From Nitrospira sp. (GTDB lineage: Bacteria; Nitrospirota; Nitrospiria; Nitrospirales; Nitrospiraceae), in assembly GCA_024998685.1 (NCBI GenBank), contig JACOEH010000027.1, forward strand, positions 1-62,158: 62,158 nt of DNA, written 5' to 3'. Within the stretch, counting starts at the first letter, position 1. Each line of letters begins with the position of its first letter. Of this stretch, positions 42,401-50,334 are shown piece by piece. The notes below the pieces were generated by a model. That model was not told where the DNA came from and ran no database searches. It saw only the letters and a list, made by a program, of their open reading frames with translations. Both the position numbers and the translations under genes were made by a program.

Positions 42401-43120
42401 CAATGTTATCTCGATGCCGCGCGCCTCACCCTGCAACGCTTGAAAGGTGCGCGCCTGACGAGCTTGGCGCTCCAAAGAATTGAGCTGTTTCTTGACCTCC
42501 GCCACAATGTCTCGGACACGCAGGAGATTCTGCTGCGTCGCTTCCAACTTCCGCAACGCCTCGGCTTTTTGCTTCTTATAACGGACGATGCCCGCGGTCT
42601 CTTCGATGAGCTCGCGCCGGTCCTGCGGCGACGCATTCAAAATCTGATCGATCTGGCCCTGCGCAATGACGGTGTGCCCCTTGCTCCCCGCCCGCGTATC
42701 GAGCAACAAACTACGGATATCCTTCAGCCTGCACGGAATCTTGTTGATGAGATACTCGCTCTCGCCGTTGCGGTACAAACGGCGGGTTATCATCATCTCT
42801 TGCGCCTCCGTCAGCTCGTTCGGAAGTCCTGCTCCTCCATCCAGTTTCATCATCGCCGGATCAAGGCCGCCGATCACCAACGACACGTCCGCCATCCCCA
42901 GGGGCTTTCGGAGTTCGGTCCCGTTAAAAATGACGTCTTCCATCTTTTCGCTTCTGAGCGTTTTGGTGCTTTGCTCGCCCAACACCCACAGGATGGCGTC
43001 GACGACGTTGCTCTTTCCGCTCCCATTCGGCCCAACGATCGCGGTGACCCCTTCGGGAAACTCGATCTTGGCTTCAGCGAACGACTTGAAACCCAGCATG
43101 TTCAACGATTTCAAATGCAT
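39440..43120 (-). CDS. smc: SMC chromosome segregation ATPase
   Basis: 1226 residues, normal for bacterial Smc. The N-terminal head has FKSFAEAKIEFPEGVTAIVG and Walker A GPNGSGKSN. Two long coiled-coil arms flank a hinge at about 520-660, which carries a DASGIVTGGQVQGTPGLLER segment. The C-terminal head has the signature LSGGEKTLTAMALLFA and Walker B FCLLDEIDAPLDEENI. Such proteins work with ScpA/ScpB, not in this window, to compact and separate chromosomes. ATG 43120 is used because the family begins MHLKSLNMLGFKSF; the frame is open upstream for eleven more codons. It lies about 190 bases after ispH on the same strand. Confidence 0.96.
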   Translation of the reverse strand: MHLKSLNMLGFKSFAEAKIEFPEGVTAIVGPNGSGKSNVVDAILWVLGEQSTKTLRSEKMEDVIFNGTELRKPLGMADVSLVIGGLDPAMMKLDGGAGLPNELTEAQEMMITRRLYRNGESEYLINKIPCRLKDIRSLLLDTRAGSKGHTVIAQGQIDQILNASPQDRRELIEETAGIVRYKKQKAEALRKLEATQQNLLRVRDIVAEVKKQLNSLERQARQARTFQALQGEARGIEITLLTRELRVLRQVLQEAETEVLNLDQQESEKAAEQARLTTELEQARLDAIATADSIGKIREELAGVEQQQAHALTVAEVERNRGLLFNQQQVQESTELEELVRSQESLALALQAIESSLTSVEEETAIRDRALGELDEEMTRLLHQRAAAVAEEERGRKDVMQLAVLVANTEQSILQLAKRMEDLAGRGTRLSSERDELRGQREAAIDRHEVLRKEYGEADRLVSQLRTEQRTVQEEAAQATGVLQSSDQMILRRSEELAGVDSRLEALQSVVREEMGYGRQGIEQGPALKSCDGVREAVAEWLVIPSGMERAVEAVLGERVRGWFVDEPSVGRRLIRFLQDEALGRGSFIPQRPRWEGGRAHDWWQSIATQPSVVGLAVDLVQTDAARTAARDSLFDRVVIVRSLDQAMQLWEQYTWSAPDGPILVTLGGEVVDASGIVTGGQVQGTPGLLERRREVIELEAKRRSLVTELDQSKQQRNMVFAQIQSLTQRDRQLGDALRDAEMQNLSLRKDEEKLQHVLSDLDHRLTGMEKEIQEGISEGQRLEQESLSVQAQLGQWLAEKSGQETMLGRVRERLGLLDQNMRTQQERVTEAKLTAEGLRAKREHEQLNRARVTQQIQETEDRRCALGEHLNNLNGLIEQSQAEQSRQEALCQELGIIAGRVKEELVVAQERQAQQMSARQTLESGLEELRRAISVIRDARMRVEVRRAEIRAQLGTVEGTLSGTYQLDPLTLVDDSAKPNEPVNEADAAAVQESEHRSDVELKEQLQKLRDRLDRMGPINLAAISEHQELEERHKFLSVQEQDLSNSIASLKEIIQRIHRTTKEMFAATYEELQRKFTEVFGQFFPGGRAELQLVDEPPPESGEPGGSQEPGIEIVAQPPGKRLKSITMLSGGEKTLTAMALLFASFLIRPTPFCLLDEIDAPLDEENIGRFTGVLKELAQNAQFLVITHNKRTMSIADSLFGVTMEEPGVSKLVSVRLGDLQPA

Positions 43121-43309
43121 CAGATCACCATACATTACGCACACGCACCGCATTATCTCGGAGAATTACGAAACGATGGTCCTTGTACCACAAGAGTTTT
43201 GAGAAATCAAAACCAAACCACATTGCGTAGTGGAATAGTTTATATGGCCCTACTACATATAGGGCCGTTGATAGGGTCATTCGGGGGATAGAACGGATGA
43301 TAACGTCAG

Positions 43310-44269
43310 CTAGCCGGCAATGCCGGCCACCGACTTAGTCGATTCTATTTGGACGAGCTCTTTCGGCAGCAGAAATTCGACGTCTTCCTCGATCACCGTG
43401 AGTTCTTCGACATCGGACGGTTCCGATGCTCTCAGAAATGCAACCACTTCCGTGACCAGGATTTCCGGGGCTGACGCACCAGCCGCAATTCCGACTGCCT
43501 TGGCCCCTTGCAGCCATGCAGGATCGATGTCGGCGGCTGAATCGATAAGATAAGAGGGAATCCCGCATTGCTCTCCCAGTTCGCGTAGGCGATTGGAATT
43601 GGAGCTGTTCGGCGACCCGATAACTAGAATAACGTCCACGAGACGGGACAATTCCTTGACGGCATTCTGTCGGTTTTGCGTCGCGTAACAGATGTCTTCC
43701 TGATGTGGCCCCTTGATGTTCGGAAACCGCTGATGCAGGGCACCGACGATGTCCCGACATTCATCCACACTCAGCGTCGTCTGTGTGACATAGGAAAGGT
43801 TGACGGTGTTCTCCACTTTCAATTCTTCCACATCTTTGACCGACGACACCAAGTGAAACTTGTCGGGAATCTGACCCAATGTGCCGATCACTTCCGGATG
43901 GCCGGCGTGACCGATCAGGATGAGCTCATACCCCTGGGTATAATCGCGGTTCACTTCATTATGGACCTTAATGACCAGCGGACAGGTCGCGTCGATCACA
44001 TGAAGACGACGCAGATTTGCCTCCTCCCAGACCGCCTTGGCGACGCCGTGCGCGCTGAAAATCACAACCGACCCTTCCGGGACCTCATTCAACTCTTCTA
44101 CGAAGACTGCGCCCTTTTGCCGGAGTGAATTCACGACATGGCGGCTATGGACGATTTCGTGACGAACATAAATGGGGGCGCCATATTTCTTGAGCGACAG
44201 ATCTACGATATCGATCGCCCGATCGACACCGGCGCAAAACCCACGAGGATTGGCGAGATAGATCTTCAT
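43310..44269 (-). CDS. ispH: IspH (LytB), HMBPP reductase
   Basis: 319 residues. The last step of the DXP pathway: it reduces HMBPP to IPP and DMAPP at a [4Fe-4S] cluster. The three cluster cysteines are in [26 protein letters not shown] and [21 protein letters not shown] and the catalytic Glu/Thr region ([11 protein letters not shown]) are present. It supplies prenyl units to hopanoids and quinones; dxs and ispG lie 13-15 kb away on the same strand. Confidence 0.97.
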   Translation of the reverse strand: MKIYLANPRGFCAGVDRAIDIVDLSLKKYGAPIYVRHEIVHSRHVVNSLRQKGAVFVEELNEVPEGSVVIFSAHGVAKAVWEEANLRRLHVIDATCPLVIKVHNEVNRDYTQGYELILIGHAGHPEVIGTLGQIPDKFHLVSSVKDVEELKVENTVNLSYVTQTTLSVDECRDIVGALHQRFPNIKGPHQEDICYATQNRQNAVKELSRLVDVILVIGSPNSSNSNRLRELGEQCGIPSYLIDSAADIDPAWLQGAKAVGIAAGASAPEILVTEVVAFLRASEPSDVEELTVIEEDVEFLLPKELVQIESTKSVAGIAG

Positions 44270-44394
44270 GATTGTCGTAGCTCCTTCGGCCAGGGTCTAC
44301 AAGGTGGTGCTGTCACCGTGATGGTTCACGATACGTCAGATCCATGGGGCCCGTCAACCGAATAGCCTCCATCGCAATACATCGGCTCTACCAC

Positions 44395-44799
44395 TCAACT
44401 CATCACAAACACGGCTGGAGAGACCGCTACGGTGGGAAATGCTTGGAGAATCTGCCGATCTGTCGTGACCAAAGACACCATCGAATCTTGCGCCAAGGCG
44501 ACAAACTCCCAATCGTAGGCCGAGCAGCCGGATTGCGCCGCGGGGCTTAACACTTGGGTGGAGATGACGCTGTATTCATGGCCGGTTAACCATCGTTCGG
44601 CTTCGTCGGCGATAGAAACCGCCGTCTCCAGCGGCAGCACGCGCTTTCTAACAAGCCCGATCAGCACATTTCGAAATTCAGATCGCCACAACAATGGCGC
44701 CGTCCACACCGGATCGCGTTGCAGCACGGCCTCGCTCTCTGCCGTCCATTGCCCCTGGATATAGAGATAGATCAAGAGATTCGTATCGGCCACAATCAT
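44395..44799 (-). CDS. VapC-like PIN-domain ribonuclease toxin
   Basis: 134 residues of a PIN domain. The acidic active-site residues are seen in VADTNLLIYL (Asp), WRSEFRNVLIGL (Glu), CSAYDWEFVALA (Asp) and TTDRQIL (Asp). Toxins of this type cut tRNA or other RNA when their antitoxin is lost. The start overlaps the antitoxin stop by four bases. A decayed relative, with the same RWLTG.EY core, lies at 46636-46738. Confidence 0.9.
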   Translation of the reverse strand: MIVADTNLLIYLYIQGQWTAESEAVLQRDPVWTAPLLWRSEFRNVLIGLVRKRVLPLETAVSIADEAERWLTGHEYSVISTQVLSPAAQSGCSAYDWEFVALAQDSMVSLVTTDRQILQAFPTVAVSPAVFVMS

Positions 44800-45038
44800 G
44801 GCCGACCGGTTCCCTTCAGTTCTCTCAGGAGCCGATCCGTCACTTTCACTCCTTCCGGCGTACGGCGAAGTGTCCTCGCACGAACCAACAAGGCATCAGC
44901 ATCGACGGAGACACTATGCGTCATCTGTTCGAGATACGAAATAACCTGAAAATTCAAGCTTCGATGTTGGGCAACCGCCTGCTGCTTGAGTCGCTTCACC
45001 ACTTGTTCCGGCACATTCTTGATGGTCAGGGTCGCCAT
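44796..45038 (-). CDS. Ribbon-helix-helix antitoxin (FitA-like)
   Basis: 80 residues. The N-terminal ATLTIKNVPEQVVKRLKQQA and HRSLNFQVISYLEQM form the strand and two helices of an Arc/FitA-type DNA-binding domain. The remaining 35 residues would wrap the PIN toxin. It precedes the toxin and overlaps it by four bases, the usual order. It likely also represses its own promoter. Confidence 0.88.
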   Translation of the reverse strand: MATLTIKNVPEQVVKRLKQQAVAQHRSLNFQVISYLEQMTHSVSVDADALLVRARTLRRTPEGVKVTDRLLRELKGTGRP

Positions 45039-45555
45039 ACTTACCTCTCAGATTCGGCATCCATAATGCTACCGCTATGGATACTATCCACACCGCCGCA
45101 TTCAGTCAAGTTCGGTGCCGGGATTCACGAGACGGTTCATGCGGGAACTGTTCAGTAGTAAGACAATTGCTCCATTGCTGTGGCCTATGTCGATGCACCG
45201 TGTCGAATCGGATCTGTATCGGATTGGATTCATGCCGGATCAATTTCGATTCACCGCACTCTGCCAAGATCCATCGTACTTTTAAAAACTTCAACTAATC
45301 CGTCATAAGCGAAGGATGATTCATAGTGGTTTGTATTTTGCTTAGTGGTCTGAATGGGACTCACGATGATCGATGAAATGAGAGATGACCTGAGTAAATC
45401 TTAGTTGACTCTTGTGAAATGAATTCGCCCTGAATGAAAATAGATCGCGGAAGTTCTTCCTAAATATTGGGACTGAGAAATAAATATTCTGGATGCTGTG
45501 AATCGTGCTCATTGATGGACCGCACCAGCGGTCAACGCATCACAAGGAGGCCACG
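45039..45555. other. AT-richer intergenic stretch, no gene seen
   Basis: About 515 bases between the antitoxin gene (minus) and the hypothetical gene (plus), so promoters of both should lie here. GC content is below that of the flanks from 45230 to 45500. Frames are short and unconvincing. A TTGACT at about 45409 lacks a matching -10 box. Confidence 0.35.
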
Positions 45556-46167
45556 ATGAACATTCCTCGCATGCCATTCCCCGTCGCAGAGCGGCGGCTG
45601 GGCGCCAGACCTGTGGTTTTTGGAATGCAAGCTTGGGTACTCATTCTCTTAGGTCTCTCCTTCGCCCGTTATGACGCTGCGATAGCAAAGATGGTGTCGC
45701 TTGCCGAAGCTGAAGTGTCCTTTGAGGCGCCCCCTGGATTCTCCGCTCTGAATGCGGAGGAAATGCGACTGATCTATCAAACTAATCAACCGCCGAAGTA
45801 TGCGGTGGGAAACGAGGCACGGACCACAACCATCGGGTACGATTTAGCGGAGGCCGCCATACGGCTCGACCAATTAAAAGAAGCCAAACCGGCGCTTGAA
45901 TCAATGTTTGAGCGTAGTAGGTCAAGAGTCGTATGGAAACAGCGCGAGATCATTACCTTGCAAGGGCAGCCGTGGATCTCGTTCGAACTCACGTTCCATG
46001 GTTCCGATGGGGAGGGGACCGATATTGAGTTCCATGACATCCTATTAATGACCTCACGGCACGGGCGACTTCTCCGGATCAGCTTCAATTCGACTCAGGA
46101 GGAGTTCCTCACCGTGGAGAACGCATTGCGAAAGACCATTCAGAGCATCAGGTTCACCCGGAAATGA
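45556..46167 (+). CDS. Exported hypothetical protein, PsbP/DcrB-like fold possible
   Basis: 203 residues with AAGGAGG five bases before ATG 45556; an in-frame start at 45505 lacks this. A hydrophobic leader (AWVLILLGLSFARYDAAIAK) precedes a domain with VSFEAPPGFSALNAEEMRLI early and DILLMTSRHGRLLRISFNST late, ending LTVENALRKTIQSIRF. The pattern of a 'P.GF' start and a final 'i..SI.f' helix is seen in small periplasmic PsbP/DcrB-like proteins. No partner gene is adjacent. Function unknown. Confidence 0.75.
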   Translation: MNIPRMPFPVAERRLGARPVVFGMQAWVLILLGLSFARYDAAIAKMVSLAEAEVSFEAPPGFSALNAEEMRLIYQTNQPPKYAVGNEARTTTIGYDLAEAAIRLDQLKEAKPALESMFERSRSRVVWKQREIITLQGQPWISFELTFHGSDGEGTDIEFHDILLMTSRHGRLLRISFNSTQEEFLTVENALRKTIQSIRFTRK

Positions 46168-46264
46168 GAGTGGGGGACACGGGAAGGACTTGTCATCAAG
46201 CCGTTGAGCGGTCACGCACTGACACGATGTCCGCTATGGTTCACTCAAATGGAGTGATGGAATC
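46168..46264. other. Short spacer before a gene remnant
   Basis: No feature recognised between the end of the exported protein and the truncated frame at 46265. Together with 46394-46806 this makes up a 640-base stretch that holds only fragments. Confidence 0.3.
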
Positions 46265-46393
46265 ATGCTGAATCGTCACTATTCAGATAATATTTCAAAT
46301 CAGCCGGAAGAAATTGAATCAAGCACGACGCTGACTCTGTCTCGTCGAGAAGTCTTTCGACTGATTGGCGCTCTCTGCCTAACGTCCCCGTGA
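46265..46393 (+). pseudogene. Stub resembling the start of a Tat-exported protein
   Basis: The 42-codon frame ends LSRREVFRLIGALCLTSP and then stops. The twin-arginine SRREVFRLIGA is what begins Tat substrates such as molybdoenzymes or cytochrome partners, so this looks like the leader of a gene whose body has been lost. It sits directly before an inverted repeat and possible transposon scar. Confidence 0.35.
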
Positions 46394-46397
46394 CATA

Positions 46398-46428
46398 GCT
46401 AAAGCGACCTGAGAAGGGTAGCTTTAGC
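46398..46428. repeat. Eight-base perfect inverted repeat
   Basis: GCTAAAGC (46398-46405) is repeated inverted as GCTTTAGC (46421-46428) around a 15-base loop. No T-run follows, so it is not a clear terminator. It may belong to the scar of a mobile element that truncated the stub gene upstream. Confidence 0.4.
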
Positions 46429-46473
46429 GAATGATTTATCAACGGCGAAGCCGGTTGAGCGCAGAGAAAAGAG

Positions 46474-46500
46474 TGGGGTCAAATCTTGTATTGTGCATCA
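46474..46500. repeat. GGGGTCAAATCTTGTATTG element (possible TnpREP-type end)
   Basis: GGGGTCAAATCTTGTATTGT followed by GCATC resembles the conserved ends found beside REP-associated tyrosine transposases in many genomes. The transposase itself is absent. About 45 bases further on a second TATGTGCAT word occurs. I read it as a remnant. Confidence 0.35.
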
Positions 46501-46635
46501 CATTTCCGCTTCAAGTTTGCGGTTTCCATCTTGTTATGTGCATAGGACCGCATCTCATACTTGTCTGGATGGATTTCCGGTTCAGGACAAATAGCGTTTG
46601 GCAAAACTAAGTCCCCAAAATTTCCCCAACCTCCT

Positions 46636-46738
46636 TCATCGAGGCGTCTTCGTCCTGCGGCTGAGGTTCAGCACGTGGTGGCAGACGATGCCGTACTCCT
46701 GGCCGGTCAACCACCGTTGGACTTCTTCGACGTGGTAT
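46636..46738 (-). pseudogene. Decayed VapC-like PIN toxin fragment
   Basis: The minus strand reads EEVQRWLTGQEYGIVCHHVL followed by a frame break. The intact toxin at 44395 reads DEAERWLTGHEYSVISTQVL at the same place, and the DNA is similar too (CTGGCCGGTCAACCACCGTT compared with the 44570 region). The start, the rest of the active site and an antitoxin are missing. Confidence 0.5.
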
Positions 46739-46806
46739 AGCGGTGACCAGAACGGACGAACGGCCTCTGAACCAGAAAAGCTCGGCAAGTTCGCCTTCAT
46801 GGATCT

Positions 46807-47169
46807 TTATCCGCGATTCAAAGCGCGCCGGACCCGTAGATGATCTGGAGTGAGGACGGCGAAGGCCTTCGCAAGATGCGGTTCATGCTCCTTCAAAGCT
46901 GTGTTCACTATCTCGGACTTCGCGTCAGCCGAAAGGCCATTGAGCCGTATCAGCATCACACCGTGCGTGGCGCGGCCTTGACGAAAAATCAGTTCGCCGA
47001 AGTCCTTGTCAGCGGTCACCAGGAGAGCGCCTTGGTCACGCGCAAGAGCTAAGACGGCTTCGTCCGTTAGTCCCGGCGCCATTTCAGCCACTGCCCAGAC
47101 ACGATGGCCTTCCTGTCGCAGCCGGACTGTAATGGCCGCATCAATGCTTTCGTCCGCTACCAGATTCAC
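46807..47169 (-). CDS. DUF5615 PIN-like protein (putative toxin)
   Basis: 120 residues of the DUF5615 / Mut7-C-like PIN family: MNLVADESIDAAITVRLRQE, GLTDEAVLALARDQGALLVT and ADKDFGELIFRQG hold the conserved acidic residues. Such proteins are regularly paired with DUF433 proteins and thought to be toxin-antitoxin modules. The start overlaps the DUF433 stop by four bases. Activity has to be inferred from family. Confidence 0.88.
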   Translation of the reverse strand: MNLVADESIDAAITVRLRQEGHRVWAVAEMAPGLTDEAVLALARDQGALLVTADKDFGELIFRQGRATHGVMLIRLNGLSADAKSEIVNTALKEHEPHLAKAFAVLTPDHLRVRRALNRG

Positions 47170-47402
47170 GAAGCAAGCGAAGTAGGATAGATGACGTCGG
47201 CGCGCAAAGCTTCAGCGGCAAAGGCAAGGGCCGCCTGGATCGCCTCGCGTGTGAGACGGGGGTGCGCCACAAGAAGTTGCTCAACAGTTTCGCCGGCGGC
47301 AAGCTTTTCAATGATGAGTTCGACGGTGATTCTCGTCCCAGCCACGACGGGTTTTCCCATCATGATGGCTGGATTGGATATGATCAACTCTTTTGCACTC
47401 AT
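47166..47402 (-). CDS. DUF433 protein (putative antitoxin)
   Basis: 78 residues. NPAIMMGKPVVAGTRITVEL, IIEKLAAGETVEQLLVAHPR and LTREAIQAALAFAAEAL are the classic DUF433 winged-helix pattern. ATG 47402 is used; the long upstream open frame (to 47762) has unlike composition and runs antisense to nothing recognisable, so it is ignored. It forms a two-gene unit with the DUF5615 gene. Confidence 0.88.
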   Translation of the reverse strand: MSAKELIISNPAIMMGKPVVAGTRITVELIIEKLAAGETVEQLLVAHPRLTREAIQAALAFAAEALRADVIYPTSLAS

Positions 47403-47663
47403 GGCTTTCCTCAGGTAGGAAGCAAGCCTATCAAACGTGAAGAAAGTGCGCAAGCTGAGGTCGCCTCCTACCATCATGTGTGGAATGAGTTCCCGATAAG
47501 ATTCCCGGTGATTTCCTGGCAGCCAGCGACAAAACGGGACCAATTTTGAATGAGCCGAGCCGGCTTCTGAAAAATCGGAGATATGTCCCGAAGATCTTGC
47601 TCGTCTCATACAGGCTTGGTATGTTGCGGACAGGTTGGACAGCCACAAGCCTAGGAGATCATT

Positions 47664-47948
47664 ATGAAGAAGACATCTGCTAAAAAAGTTGCCACTGCTG
47701 GGAAGCAGGTTGTGCGAAAGGGGAAGGCTCTGCGAGGCAAGGCCGGCGGGACGGCTCGTCAACTCAAGAAAACCGTTGCTGATGCCGTGTCCACATCGAG
47801 CCGTCGGCTCAAGAAAGGCATCAAGAAGACGAAGTCCTCACCCGTCAGTCGTCAGGCAAGAAAGGTCGGCGAAGCCGTCGGCACCTTCCTCGGCCAAGCC
47901 ATCGGCCGTGCCGAACGGATCGTGACACGAGTGGTGAAGAAGAAATAG
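47664..47948 (+). CDS. Lys/Ala/Arg-rich histone-H1-like protein
   Basis: 94 residues with about a third Lys or Arg, many Ala, Ser, Thr and Gly, and almost no acidic residues. Motifs such as KKTSAKKVATAGKQVVRKGK and RRLKKGIKKTKSSPVSRQAR resemble the C-terminal tails of histone H1 and the bacterial H1-like or AlgP proteins. The last 30 residues form a less basic amphipathic helix (GEAVGTFLGQAIGRAERIVT). It probably binds nucleic acid. AGGAG is found about ten bases upstream of the ATG. It is monocistronic. Confidence 0.75.
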   Translation: MKKTSAKKVATAGKQVVRKGKALRGKAGGTARQLKKTVADAVSTSSRRLKKGIKKTKSSPVSRQARKVGEAVGTFLGQAIGRAERIVTRVVKKK

Positions 47949-48050
47949 CCAAGAACAAGGCATTACCAGAAGTCCGCCGAGATTTCATTTCCCTGCGGCA
48001 AACGAAATTCTTGGCTCTTTGCTTCCTTTTGGAAAAAGGGGGTAGTACAG

Positions 48051-48434
48051 ATGGCTCAACGCCCTTTTCAAACCGGAGCGGTCGTCAATCTGAGTGATGG
48101 AGAAAGCACCAAAGAAGCCGTCCTCGTGACCGTGCCCAGGAAGAAACGATTCCATACTCAATTTCTCGGCATCAATGGTTTTGGGCACCCCAATCAAACC
48201 CTCTTCTATGCCGTTCACGTAACGACCCGATCGCAAGTCGGCATCTATCCCATTGCACTCACCGGCATTGCGGAAATAGATGAACCCGAATTCCCGACAA
48301 GATTTTTCGGAAGTCAGGTAATAATCCTCTACGCGGATCCCGGGTCCGAGCTCATCCTCTCGGTCGCGCGCAAGGAGACTACGGGTAATGTAAGGGTACT
48401 CATCGATATCTGCGGACTTCTCGTGGACGTGTGA
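48051..48434 (+). CDS. Hypothetical beta-rich protein
   Basis: 127 residues without membrane segment or signal. Successive short strands (GAVVNLSDGESTKEAVLVTV; RFHTQFLGINGFGHPNQTLF; TRSQVGIYPIALTGIAE; RVLIDICGLLVDV) suggest a beta sandwich or carbohydrate-binding-like fold. A G-rich sequence before the ATG may act as ribosome site. The gene lies 80 bases before the methyltransferase in the same direction. No family recognised. Confidence 0.6.
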   Translation: MAQRPFQTGAVVNLSDGESTKEAVLVTVPRKKRFHTQFLGINGFGHPNQTLFYAVHVTTRSQVGIYPIALTGIAEIDEPEFPTRFFGSQVIILYADPGSELILSVARKETTGNVRVLIDICGLLVDV

Positions 48435-48513
48435 GCTGGAGAAATAAATAGATTGCTGGACGAAAATTCCCAATAAGAGATCGGCACACCAATAACAAGG
48501 AAATTGCTTTTGT

Positions 48514-49539
48514 ATGAACACAACGCCAACCCCCTCTTCCATTTTGCAGACCGCCTTTGGCTTTTGGGGCTCCAAGGTCCTGCTCACGGCCGTCGAGGTC
48601 GGTCTCTTCACGAAACTTGCCGGTCGTCGTCTTACCGGGGCTGAGTTGGGTCAGGAATTGCAATTCCACCCACGCGCGAATCCCGATTTTTTTGATGCCC
48701 TCGTGGCGATGAAGTTTCTCGACCGCGATGGTGACGGCGCCCAAGCCAAGTATTTCAATACACCAGAAGGCGCCATGTTCCTCGATGCAGCGAGTCCGCG
48801 GTACATCGGGGGAATTTTGGTGATGCTCAATGCACGGCTGTTCAAATTTTGGAACGATCTGCCTGAAGCATTGCGGACGGGGCAGCCTCAGAACGAGGTG
48901 ACGCATGGGCAGAAGGGGATGTTTGAGGAGCTCTATTCGGATCTCCCCAGGTTGGAACAATTCATGGGTGCAATGATCGGTGCCTCACGCATCAATTTCG
49001 AGGCGTTCGCGGAGAAATTCGACTTCTCGAACTTCCGGACGCTCTGCGACGTCGGCGGCGCGACCGGACTGCTCAGCATCGAAGTCGCCAAGCGACACCC
49101 TCATCTCACGTGCACCAGCTTCGACCTGCCGGTCGTCGAACCGATCGCGAAGAAACATATCGCCGCCGCCGGCTTGGCAAGTCGCGTGGGCACGGCGTCC
49201 GGTGACTTCTTCAAGCACGCTCTACCGAAGGCCGACATCATCACGATGGGCATGATCCTGCACGACTGGAATCTGGAGAAAAAGATGCACCTGATCCGAT
49301 CAGCCTACGACGCGTTGCCACCAGGCGGCGCTCTGGTGGCCATCGAAGCGTTGATCGATGATGCCCGTCGTGAGAACGTGCAGGGACTGCTGATGTCGCT
49401 CAATATGCTCATCGAATTCGGCGATGCGTTCGATTATTCCGGCGCCGACTTCCGCCGATGGTGTGGCGAGGCCGGCTTCACACGATTCGAGACCATTCAT
49501 CTGGCCGGGTCGTCGAGCGCGGCGGTCGCCTACAAATGA
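48514..49539 (+). CDS. SAM-dependent O-methyltransferase (hydroxyindole/plant-OMT type)
   Basis: 341 residues. The N-terminal 100 residues form a dimerisation winged helix (TAFGFWGSKVLLTAVEVGLF). The Rossmann part has the SAM-binding LCDVGGATGLLSIEVAKRHP, a TSFDLPVVEP acidic motif, MGMILHDWNLEKKMHLIRSA with the catalytic-type His, and PPGGALVAIEALID. Such enzymes methylate hydroxyl groups of aromatic or polyketide-like small molecules; the substrate is unknown. It is followed by the unrelated phoB gene. Confidence 0.88.
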   Translation: MNTTPTPSSILQTAFGFWGSKVLLTAVEVGLFTKLAGRRLTGAELGQELQFHPRANPDFFDALVAMKFLDRDGDGAQAKYFNTPEGAMFLDAASPRYIGGILVMLNARLFKFWNDLPEALRTGQPQNEVTHGQKGMFEELYSDLPRLEQFMGAMIGASRINFEAFAEKFDFSNFRTLCDVGGATGLLSIEVAKRHPHLTCTSFDLPVVEPIAKKHIAAAGLASRVGTASGDFFKHALPKADIITMGMILHDWNLEKKMHLIRSAYDALPPGGALVAIEALIDDARRENVQGLLMSLNMLIEFGDAFDYSGADFRRWCGEAGFTRFETIHLAGSSSAAVAYK

Positions 49540-49623
49540 GCTGCCCATTATGAATTCGCTGTTTTCCTAACTCTTGCCCATCGTTTGACTCTCTCTCCCC
49601 TCCTCCGTACGCTGAGGCATCCT

Positions 49624-50334
49624 ATGGGTACCGCCAATCACAAGAAAATTCTGATCGTTGAAGACGAGCAGGATATTCTGCAGCTCGTCAAGCACTATTT
49701 GGAGAAAGAAGGATTTCGGCCTGTCACAGCGATGAGCGGACTCGAAGCTCTGAAGAAAGTCAAAGAGGACAAACCCGATCTGGTCGTCCTCGATTTGATG
49801 TTGCCTGAAATGGATGGGCTCGAAGTCTGCAAACGTCTCCGATCCGTTCCTGATACCGCGATGCTCCCGATCCTCATGCTGACGGCGAAAGCGGAAGAGT
49901 CGGACACGATCGTCGGTCTTGAGTTGGGCGCCGATGATTATGTGACCAAGCCGTTCAGCCCCAAGGCACTGGTCGCTCGCGTGAAGGCCCTCCTGCGTCG
50001 AGTCGAACGCGCCCCCTCTGCTGAGCCGGATCTGTACCGGTATGATACGCTCACAATGGACTTGGCCCGGCATGAGGTCACCATTGGAACGAAAGAGGTG
50101 CCCTTGACGGCGAAGGAATTCGGTCTGCTTGAACATCTTCTACGGCATCGCGGGCGTGTATTGACCCGGGAAGTTCTACTCAATGCCGTGTGGGGCTACG
50201 ATTACTACGGTACGACCAGAACGGTCGACGTGCATATCCGCCGGTTGAAACAGAAGCTGCCGCTTCTCGAAGAGGCCATCGTGTCCGTGAAATCATTGGG
50301 CTATAAACTTAAAGACTTCGACGTGTCGGAATGA
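49624..50334 (+). CDS. phoB: PhoB-like response regulator
   Basis: 236 residues. The receiver domain has ILIVEDEQDI, the phosphorylated Asp in LVVLDLMLPEMDGLE, and LTAKAEE and VTKPFSPKAL with the conserved Thr/Lys. The C-terminal OmpR/PhoB winged helix includes VPLTAKEFGLLEHLLRHRGR and RTVDVHIRRLKQKL. It is set to regulate phosphate genes with the PhoR-like kinase, whose start overlaps its stop by four bases. GAGG seven bases upstream supports ATG 49624. The phosphate transporter genes downstream support this assignment. Confidence 0.88.
   Translation: MGTANHKKILIVEDEQDILQLVKHYLEKEGFRPVTAMSGLEALKKVKEDKPDLVVLDLMLPEMDGLEVCKRLRSVPDTAMLPILMLTAKAEESDTIVGLELGADDYVTKPFSPKALVARVKALLRRVERAPSAEPDLYRYDTLTMDLARHEVTIGTKEVPLTAKEFGLLEHLLRHRGRVLTREVLLNAVWGYDYYGTTRTVDVHIRRLKQKLPLLEEAIVSVKSLGYKLKDFDVSE

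Noticed and set aside
42191-43291. 366-codon open frame on the plus strand
   Set aside because: Antisense to smc; composition dominated by Leu/Arg/Gln from reversed coiled-coil codons.
47403-47762. Long N-terminal extension of the DUF433 gene
   Set aside because: The extension has unlike composition; family members start at the ATG at 47402.
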